A stretch of DNA of 64,000 nt from DVEG01 sp964405435 (GTDB lineage: Bacteria > Cyanobacteriota > Cyanobacteriia > Cyanobacteriales > Oscillatoriaceae), in contig CAYOOD010000002.1 in assembly GCA_964405435.1 (NCBI GenBank), positions 62,001-126,000 of the forward strand. Reading direction: 5' to 3'. Numbering within the stretch: position 1 is the first letter of the stretch; each line of letters begins with the position of its first letter. A program made the position numbers and the translations under genes. Shown in pieces: positions 58,242 to 64,000 of this stretch. The notes beneath the pieces were generated by a model. It had not been told where the DNA came from. It did not search any database and saw only the letters and a list, made by a program, of their open reading frames with translations.

Positions 58242-58871
58242 CTACTGGCGGCTGAGCCACGCGATGCTCGCTCGAATCCACGCTTCGGCGTCAGCGCTTT
58301 TGGAAAGGGCGGGATCGGAGCGCAGGGCGGCGATCGCCTCGGTTACTTCGCTGTTGGTATATCCCAGCGCTAGCAGCGTCATCTCGACATCTTCTTGCAC
58401 CGCTAGCGGCACGCCCGCCGGCACCGGAACAGACAGCCCGGATAGCTTGCGCCACTCGGCGAGTTTGGTTTTCAGTTCTAGGGCGATGCGCTCGGCGGTT
58501 TTGCTGCCGACTCCGGGGGCTTTGGCAAGCTGGCGGGTGTTGCTGGTGACGATCGCCTGGACTAAATCTTGCAGTCCCAGGGTGTCCAACAGGGCGATCG
58601 CCAATTGCGGCCCGATCCCGCTCACCCCCAGCAACTGCCGAAATAAATCTCGCTCTGCTGCTGAGGCAAAGCCATACAGCACCCACTGATCCTCCCGAAC
58701 TTGCAAGTGAGTAAAAACCTGTACCACTTCGCCCATCGCGGGCAACTCCTGCACCAAACGCGGCGGGATTTGCAAGTCGTATCCGATGTGATTCACTTCC
58801 AAAGTGAGGGTGACGCGATGGCTGCTACTTTTGTGAATGCCAGCAACAGTACCTTTAAGATAGCTAATCAT
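58242..58871 (-). CDS. ruvA: Holliday junction DNA-binding protein RuvA
   Basis: 209 residues. The OB-fold N-terminus is MISYLKGTVAGIHKSS and VNHIGYDLQIP; then HLQVREDQWVLYGFAS; the helix-hairpin-helix motifs are LLGVSGIGPQLAIALLD and KAPGVGSKTAERIALELK. The C-terminal three-helix domain that contacts RuvB ends WIRASIAWLSRQ. ATG at 58871 is used although the frame stays open to 58928. ruvB is at 44.8 kb on the other strand, so the two are unlinked in transcription. Confidence 0.96.
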   Translation of the reverse strand: MISYLKGTVAGIHKSSSHRVTLTLEVNHIGYDLQIPPRLVQELPAMGEVVQVFTHLQVREDQWVLYGFASAAERDLFRQLLGVSGIGPQLAIALLDTLGLQDLVQAIVTSNTRQLAKAPGVGSKTAERIALELKTKLAEWRKLSGLSVPVPAGVPLAVQEDVEMTLLALGYTNSEVTEAIAALRSDPALSKSADAEAWIRASIAWLSRQ

Positions 58872-58942
58872 GGGGCGAATGGAGAATGGGGCATGGGGCA
58901 TGGCAATGCGATCGCCCATTACCGACAACCCATTGAAATTTT

Positions 58943-59689
58943 TTATAGAAAGCCGAAATACTTCAGACCTTCTAGAATACCACCCGCACAGCGCGCCTTG
59001 GCCAGGTAGCGGTGAGGGGCGGGGTTGGCGTCGTGCCAGCGCAGGAGTTCTGACTGGGCATTTCCGACGATGATGCCCCGTTCGTCTCCGGCGCTAAATA
59101 GGGCGATGTCATTGCCAGAGTCGCCGCAAACGACGGTGCGTGCGGAGGCGATCGCCCACTTGGCGCGCAGGAACTGCACGGCGAGCCCCTTGTCGGCGCG
59201 CTGGGGCAGCACGTCCAGATCGCGATCGCTGCTGTAAATCAGTTTCACCCGCAACCCGCCCTCTTGAAACAGCCCTTCTAATTTCGGCAAGAGTTCAAAA
59301 GCCGCCTGTTTCTCGAGAAAAAAGCTGATTTTGAACGGGCGCTGCTCGGAATCCGGCTGGGGGACGAGGGCGGAAAACTGGGCGGCAATGGCGGAAACCG
59401 CCTCCCGATTCCAGCCCGGGGAGAGGACTTCCGCCCAGGCGGGATCGGGGCTTTCCGTCTGCGGATCGTAAATTTCCGTGCCCACCGCCGCCACGAGGGC
59501 ATCTGGCTCTAAGAGCTGCTTTTCTTCTTGTAGCTCCTGATACAAGGCGCGCGATCGCCCGGTGGCGTAAACGATTTTGGTTCCGTGGGCTTGTCGGTGC
59601 CTCACAAGCTGCTGGTTCAAAACCGCCAGCGCCTCGTCATCGCCTACGAGGGTGTTGTCTAAATCCGTTACAAATAAAAACCGTGCCAC
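58943..59689 (-). CDS. spp: Sucrose-phosphate phosphatase
   Basis: 248 residues, HAD superfamily with the C2 cap of the sucrose-phosphatase group. It shows the nucleophile motif FVTDLDNTLVGDD (residues 5-17), the conserved TGRSRALYQ, KISFFLE, a Lys/Asp-bearing RADKGLAVQFL and motif IV CGDSGNDIALFSAG. It removes phosphate from sucrose-6-phosphate, the last step of sucrose (osmolyte) synthesis. Starts at GTG 59689. Ends 71 bp upstream of ruvA. Confidence 0.93.
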   Translation of the reverse strand: MARFLFVTDLDNTLVGDDEALAVLNQQLVRHRQAHGTKIVYATGRSRALYQELQEEKQLLEPDALVAAVGTEIYDPQTESPDPAWAEVLSPGWNREAVSAIAAQFSALVPQPDSEQRPFKISFFLEKQAAFELLPKLEGLFQEGGLRVKLIYSSDRDLDVLPQRADKGLAVQFLRAKWAIASARTVVCGDSGNDIALFSAGDERGIIVGNAQSELLRWHDANPAPHRYLAKARCAGGILEGLKYFGFL

Positions 59690-59904
59690 AGTTCACTAAA
59701 GTCTGGTTATTAGTTTTAAATTGCACTGGTGAATTGTACTTGTGAATCGAGCAGAAGTTTAGGAAATCTTACTCAACTTTCACCGTAAATTTTCGTCCTG
59801 TCAGCCGCCAACTGCCAGCAGTCACCGTCCGGCGCGATCGCCGCGCAAATTCAGTTGACAATTGACAGCATTTCCTATAAAATTCTAGGCTAAAAATACG
59901 CTGA

Positions 59905-60633
59905 CTACTCCTGTAGCTTCCTGATGTTTTCTACCAATTTGCGGTAAGCACTTAAGTGACCGTATTGCAAAAACATTTTGGCACCCTGCTGCAAGTCTGT
60001 CAGAGCTTTTTGTTTAGCCCCCAGATCCGAGTAAGTGAGCCCCCGGTTAACGTAAGCAGTCGCATATTCGGGATTGAGCCGGATCGCCTGGTTGTAATCC
60101 TCGATCGCGCCGAGCAGATTTCCCAGAATGCGGCGGGAAAGACCCCGATTGTAATAAGCCTTAGCATACTGGGGCTTGAGAGCGAGCGCGCGATCGTAAT
60201 CGTCGAGGGCACCCTTGGCGTCCCCCAGTTCGCGGCGGGCATTCCCCCGATTGTTGTAGGCTTCGGCCCATTTTGGATTGAGTTGCAGGACTTGGGTGTA
60301 ATCGTCGATGGCGCTGTGATTGTCTCCCAGTTCGCGGCGAGCATTTCCCCGCTTGAAGTAGGCATCGGCACAGTCAGGACAGATATCTATCACTTGGGTG
60401 TAATCCTCGATCGCGCCCCAAATATCCCCCAGTTTGCGGCGGAGATTTGCCCGATCGAAGTAAGCTGGGGCAAAGTCAGGATTGAGCCGTAATTCCTGAT
60501 TCCAGTCCTCCATCGCGCCCGAGTAATCTGATTCCTGGGCCTTTTTCATTCCCCTGTAATAGAAAAAGTGGCTGTAAAATTCCTCAGCGTTCATCTGGAC
60601 TGCGAGGGTTTGTGGCGGTGGTCGTAGGTACAT
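59905..60633 (-). CDS. TPR protein
   Basis: 242 residues made of about six consecutive tetratricopeptide repeats of the same type (GAIEDYTQVIDICPDCADAYF, SAIDDYTQVLQLNPKWAEAY, GALDDYDRALALKPQYAKAY). No signal peptide and no catalytic domain. Probably a protein-interaction scaffold in the cytoplasm. The start may be ATG at 60633 or, more likely by sequence, ATG at 60594 (MNAEEFYSHFF). Confidence 0.88.
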   Translation of the reverse strand: MYLRPPPQTLAVQMNAEEFYSHFFYYRGMKKAQESDYSGAMEDWNQELRLNPDFAPAYFDRANLRRKLGDIWGAIEDYTQVIDICPDCADAYFKRGNARRELGDNHSAIDDYTQVLQLNPKWAEAYNNRGNARRELGDAKGALDDYDRALALKPQYAKAYYNRGLSRRILGNLLGAIEDYNQAIRLNPEYATAYVNRGLTYSDLGAKQKALTDLQQGAKMFLQYGHLSAYRKLVENIRKLQE

Positions 60634-61380
60634 CTAAACTCTGAAGCCATCTGGGGCGGACTTCGGAGCCCGCCCGCTGCACTGATGGCAATCCCGTACA
60701 ATCTGCCCTAAGAAAAATTGCTTTGCCACACCGATATGCTCCCTGAATAATTGCTGCTCTCTAATCAATTCTAAGCACGCGCGCCGGCTGCGTATCACCC
60801 TCGCCACCTCCGCGCCCGCTCCCTGAAGGACTCAGGTGCGTCTTTTTGGCGTACAGTGTCGGTGCAGGGGGGTTGCTCCTTCAAGGGAAAGCGGCTTCGC
60901 TCTGCGCGATCGATAACAAAGCGGCTTTCCCCTATTCAAAACGCCGATCCCCTACACGCACTTGCACTTCGGAGCGCCCACCAGACACGAGAGCTGGTGC
61001 GACGCAGTCGGCAAAGCTCCTATTTTCAAGATTGCCCGTTTGTACCTCCTGAAGAACAAAGTCAGGCGCAAGGATCGCCCCAGCGCGAAAAACAGCGGAA
61101 AAAATCCTAATTTTGCCTGGCTGTCGGCAGCGCGCTGCTGCACGCGCTTTCAGAAAACTTGGGCTGAAAATTGGCCTTTTTGAGGAAAGCTACGCCCAAT
61201 CCCTTCTACTCGCGCCGCCAGAAATAAAACTTAATCTTTTTTAGAGCGGCGAGTCGCTGCGCTTCGCGCGTACAGGCACTCTATTGACGACTGCAAAAGC
61301 TCTATCTGAGTTTCAGCGTTTCTGTCATTTCCTCGCGATTGGTTAGCGACAGGTGAGAATCTTGCCTGTCAATAAGATAA
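60634..61380. other. 0.75-kb region without a clear gene
   Basis: No intact gene with family-like sequence is visible. The stretch is locally GC-rich and contains several self-complementary GCGCGC-type words, e.g. around 61126-61150. It separates two TPR genes on the same strand. The promoter of the TPR gene at 59905 should lie at its 5' end. Confidence 0.4.
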
Positions 61381-62118
61381 CTAGCCTCCTCCGCGATCGC
61401 GCTCCAAATCCCAAATGACTTTTTCAAGATACCAATCAATCGACTTGCCCGGATATTTGATTTGTGCTTGATAAAGCAATCGCTCTTCAGCAGCGCGATC
61501 GCCCTGCAAAAGGCGGATTAATCTCGCTCGCAGCGCCGGATTACTCAAGTGATAATTTGTATTTTCTTGGCTTCTATTGCTTTCGTTCGTGGAATTTAAT
61601 GCCACCGATTTTGAACTGGCAGCTTCCTTGTCAATTACTGGCTGAGATGGCGTTTCGGGCGGCGGCATTTTTTTTATATATTGCTGGGAGTCCAGCATAT
61701 TTTCCTTTTTTAAAAAAAGTTCATTTGCTTTCTGATAATCCGCGATTGCTCCCAAAATTTCGCCTATCTCAGCGCGAACTTTTACCCGGCTAAAATAAGC
61801 ATCAGATCGGCTTGAATTAATCTTAATAGCTTTTGTAAAATCTTCAATACCTCCCTGCCGATCTCCTTTTCGAGAACGACAAACACCGCGCTCGATATAA
61901 GCTTCAATCAGCTTGGGATTGTACCGCAGCGCCTGCGTCAAATCTTCAATCGCTCCCTGACAGTTCCCTTGCTTTACCTTTTCAAGCCCTCGATTATAGT
62001 GTTTAGCTCCTAATCGATATTTTACTTGAATTTTGTAAAAAATAAAAATCCCAGCAGCCAACATCCCGAATAGTACAATAGCTAGTATCGCCAGTAGAAT
62101 AAATTTTACTGTTAGCAT
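61381..62118 (-). CDS. Membrane-anchored TPR protein
   Basis: 245 residues. An N-terminal transmembrane anchor (residues ~4-28, FILLAILAIVLFGMLAAGIFIFY) is followed by three TPRs (GAIEDLTQALRYNPKLIEAYI, GGIEDFTKAIKINSSRSDAYF, ILGAIADYQKANELFLK). A polar C-terminal part of about 95 residues ends IDWYLEKVIWDLERDRG. Its start codon is only 5 bp from that of the MFS gene on the other strand, so the two promoters must overlap the genes. Confidence 0.85.
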   Translation of the reverse strand: MLTVKFILLAILAIVLFGMLAAGIFIFYKIQVKYRLGAKHYNRGLEKVKQGNCQGAIEDLTQALRYNPKLIEAYIERGVCRSRKGDRQGGIEDFTKAIKINSSRSDAYFSRVKVRAEIGEILGAIADYQKANELFLKKENMLDSQQYIKKMPPPETPSQPVIDKEAASSKSVALNSTNESNRSQENTNYHLSNPALRARLIRLLQGDRAAEERLLYQAQIKYPGKSIDWYLEKVIWDLERDRGGG

Positions 62119-62123
62119 GGCAA

Positions 62124-63491
62124 ATGAGCAGTCCTAACCCAGGGGATAATAACCGGGAGTATTATAAGACAAAAATGAAATTTTTACAATCCGCAAAATT
62201 ACTAGCTTGGTTGCCCCCTCTAAACGGCCAAGTCTGGCTTCTGGCAGCCGGTCGATTGCTATCTGGAATTGGCAGCGGTTTTACCCTGTTCTATGCCCCC
62301 ATCTTTTTTGCGGATGGCGTGGGTTTGAGCAAAACTGATGTAGGGCTGGCTTTAGGCAGCGCCTCTATTTCGGGGGTCGTCGGGCGCGTCCTCAGCGGTC
62401 AGATGGCTGACTCGCCGACGTGGGGACGGCGCAATACTCTTTTGCTGTCTAATTTGATTTGTGCTGTAGCGTCTTTGATGTTTGCAGCTACCCATGATTT
62501 CCCGACATTAGTTCTGAGCAATCTGCTGATGGGATTGGGCGTGGGTTTGTACTGGCCGGCAGCAGAAGCTGCGATCGCGGACTTGACGACAGAACACAAC
62601 CGTCACGAAGCTTTTGCCATAACGCGACTGGCGGACACCCTCGGTTTGCAGTTGGGCGTGGTGCTGGCAGGCGTGTTGATTTCCTTCAGCCGTGCTTATC
62701 GGCTGCTATTCGCGCTTGATGCAATATCTTATTTGATATTTTTCGCAGCGATCTGGATAGCGATCGCCGAAACCTACAAACCAAGCTTGACAGATTCACA
62801 GGGCAAAGGTGAAGACACAAACCACAACACCCCTCGCCAAAATAGCTGGATAGCAGCCCTGAGCGATCGCGCGCTTTTGGTTTACGTCGCAGTTAATATC
62901 CTCTTTACCACCTACATCTGCCAAATCAGCAGCACAATGCCCTTATATTTCACTCACTTTGTCTCTATTGGAGAAGGGGTCAAGGGATTTTCAGCGGGAA
63001 CGATCGGCGCTTTGTTTGCCGGACACCTAACGCTTGCGGTTGTCTTGCAACTCCCGGTCGCCCGTTTTTTAAAGCGCTTCAGACATCCCCAAGCCCTTAC
63101 TTTTTCTGCGCTGCTTTGGGGTGCGGGATTTCTCCTCACTGGCGTCACGGGCACGGCTGCATCGCATCAGCTAATCTGGGCGATTTTGGGATTAGCAGTG
63201 CTGGCGATCGCTGCCGTCGCTTACACCCCTTCCGCTTCTTCCCTCGTCGGCGCTTTAGCCCCAGAATCCTTGCGCGGCGTTTACTTTTCTATCAATTCCA
63301 TCTGTTGGGCAGCCGGCTATTTTATCGGCCCACCTTTGGGCGGTTGGGCACTGGATCGATCGCCAGCCGTGGCTCACAATTTCTGGCTAGCTCTGGCATT
63401 GAGTGGCGCGATCGCCATAGCAATTTTGCAATATCTCGACAAGCTGTTCGTGAAAAGATATCGAATCTCGGCAGATTCAAAAATCCCCTAA
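62124..63491 (+). CDS. MFS transporter
   Basis: 455 residues, 12 hydrophobic segments. The loop 2-3 signature of the family is visible (VGLALGSASISGVVGRVLSGQMAD, then RRNTLLL), with a long, polar central loop (about 222-245). The second half includes LVYVAVNILFTTYICQISSTM and SVNSICWAAGYFIGPPLGGW-like residues. A drug or small-molecule efflux/uptake role cannot be told from sequence. The start may be ATG at 62124 or ATG at 62175 (MKFLQSAKLL), which leaves space for a promoter next to the divergent TPR gene. Confidence 0.88.
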   Translation: MSSPNPGDNNREYYKTKMKFLQSAKLLAWLPPLNGQVWLLAAGRLLSGIGSGFTLFYAPIFFADGVGLSKTDVGLALGSASISGVVGRVLSGQMADSPTWGRRNTLLLSNLICAVASLMFAATHDFPTLVLSNLLMGLGVGLYWPAAEAAIADLTTEHNRHEAFAITRLADTLGLQLGVVLAGVLISFSRAYRLLFALDAISYLIFFAAIWIAIAETYKPSLTDSQGKGEDTNHNTPRQNSWIAALSDRALLVYVAVNILFTTYICQISSTMPLYFTHFVSIGEGVKGFSAGTIGALFAGHLTLAVVLQLPVARFLKRFRHPQALTFSALLWGAGFLLTGVTGTAASHQLIWAILGLAVLAIAAVAYTPSASSLVGALAPESLRGVYFSINSICWAAGYFIGPPLGGWALDRSPAVAHNFWLALALSGAIAIAILQYLDKLFVKRYRISADSKIP

Positions 63492-63497
63492 TCCCCG

Positions 63498-63537
63498 AAT
63501 CCCGGCATTTCTTAAAAAAGATTTTTACGCCGGGATT
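63498..63537. terminator. Hairpin between convergent genes
   Basis: AATCCCGGC and GCCGGGATT (9-bp stem, about 22-nt loop with A- and T-runs) lie between the ends of the MFS gene (plus) and hisIE (minus). Probably terminates both transcripts. Confidence 0.65.
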
Positions 63538-63556
63538 GAAGTAAAGCCGCTTAATT

Positions 63557-64000
63557 TTACCTGCGCCGTTCTTGCAATTTGCGATAAACCGATCGCAAAT
63601 CTACTTTGTGGTGAGCTAAGGCAACCATTGCGTGATAAAATAAATCAGCGACTTCTCCGGCGATCGCCTCTGGGTCGTCATCCTTGCAAGCCATCACGAC
63701 CTCAGCCGATTCTTCCCCGATCTTTTTGAGAATTTTATTATCCCCGCCCTCAAATAACTTGCAAGTGTAGGAAGTTTCCACGGGATTGTCGCGGCGATCG
63801 CAAATCACTTCAAAAACCTGAGAGAGCATGTCTGCCGGCGGGGCCGCTATTTGGCCCTCGACTTGGTGAAAGCAACTGCGCTCGCCCGTGTGGCAGGCAA
63901 TATCGCCCACTTGCTCCACGCCAACCAGCAGGGCGTCGCTGTCGCAGTCGTAGCGGAGCGATCGCACCTTTTGAATGTGGCCGGACGTCCCGCCTTTGTG
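63557..64000 (-). CDS. hisIE: Phosphoribosyl-AMP cyclohydrolase / phosphoribosyl-ATP pyrophosphohydrolase (partial)
   Basis: The 5' end lies beyond the window; 148 codons are present. The reading frame runs to base 64000 (codons 63998-64000 onward: HKGGTSGHIQK), which is the HisI motif WHKG.TSGH without its first residue. The HisI part continues RYDCDSDALLVGVEQ and the metal-binding GERSCFH. The HisE pyrophosphohydrolase domain follows (about the last 90 residues), with EESAEVVMACKD and EVADLFYHAMVALA. It catalyses two early steps of histidine synthesis as a fused protein. The GTG at 63967 is not the true start. Confidence 0.95.
   Translation of the reverse strand, partial: HKGGTSGHIQKVRSLRYDCDSDALLVGVEQVGDIACHTGERSCFHQVEGQIAAPPADMLSQVFEVICDRRDNPVETSYTCKLFEGGDNKILKKIGEESAEVVMACKDDDPEAIAGEVADLFYHAMVALAHHKVDLRSVYRKLQERRR

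Noticed and set aside
60846..61183. Several overlapping short plus-strand frames (60-85 codons)
   Set aside because: They overlap each other in different frames, have Arg/Ser-rich shadow composition, and no ribosome binding site.

Overview
The window looks like chromosomal DNA from a filamentous (Oscillatoriales-like) cyanobacterium. The octamer GCGATCGC (HIP1) is scattered throughout, and several genes are typical of cyanobacteria: PSRP-3/Ycf65, a PAM68-type photosystem II assembly factor, sucrose-phosphate phosphatase, a HetZ-related protein, SPINDLY-type TPR glycosyltransferases, and a CNBD/C39-like/ABC exporter. No tRNA, rRNA or CRISPR array was recognised.

Layout. 0.1-4 kb: an HpsL/O-antigen-polymerase-like membrane protein and glmM. 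4-13.4 kb (minus strand): a type I secretion pair (exporter plus HlyD adaptor) followed by tightly packed dTDP-rhamnose genes (rmlC, rmlD, rmlA) and two glycosyltransferases, one of them rhamnosyltransferase-like. 13.4-18.6 kb: two paralogous proteins of an unrecognised glycosyltransferase-like family on either side of a methyltransferase/parvulin pair, then an RTX calcium-binding protein that could be a secretion substrate. 19.7-44.5 kb: a large surface-glycan island. It holds two TPR-O-GlcNAc-transferase-like proteins, a GT2/O-GlcNAc-transferase fusion with a duplicated unknown domain, several GT2 and GT4 enzymes, two sulfotransferases, at least five methyltransferases and a Wzm/Wzt export ABC transporter. 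The most reasonable reading is a sulfated, methylated, probably rhamnose-containing polysaccharide assembled in the cytoplasm and exported by Wzm/Wzt.

44.8-48.5 kb: ruvB, a secreted TPR protein, PSRP-3 and a methyltransferase. 48.5-53 kb: a small accessory, repeat-rich island. It has six 58-bp tandem repeats, a TPR gene fragment, a peptide with a double-glycine leader and a histidine-rich tail, a REP-associated tyrosine transposase, REP palindromes and MITE-like elements (one inside a decayed gene), and a second parvulin-like protein. 53-64 kb: a HetZ-related regulator, a GspE-N-domain-like protein, aroF, PAM68-rpsO, ruvA, spp, two TPR proteins, an MFS transporter and hisIE (cut by the window edge).

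The two most unusual things are: (1) a shared C-terminal module (coiled coil ending in an SKFWKLR..WFKLKK tail) on a GT2 enzyme, a sulfotransferase and two methyltransferases of the glycan island, resembling the architecture of the WbdD chain-length ruler of Wzm/Wzt systems; and (2) the double-glycine-leader, histidine-rich peptide, which looks like an undescribed exported metal-binding or RiPP-like peptide.
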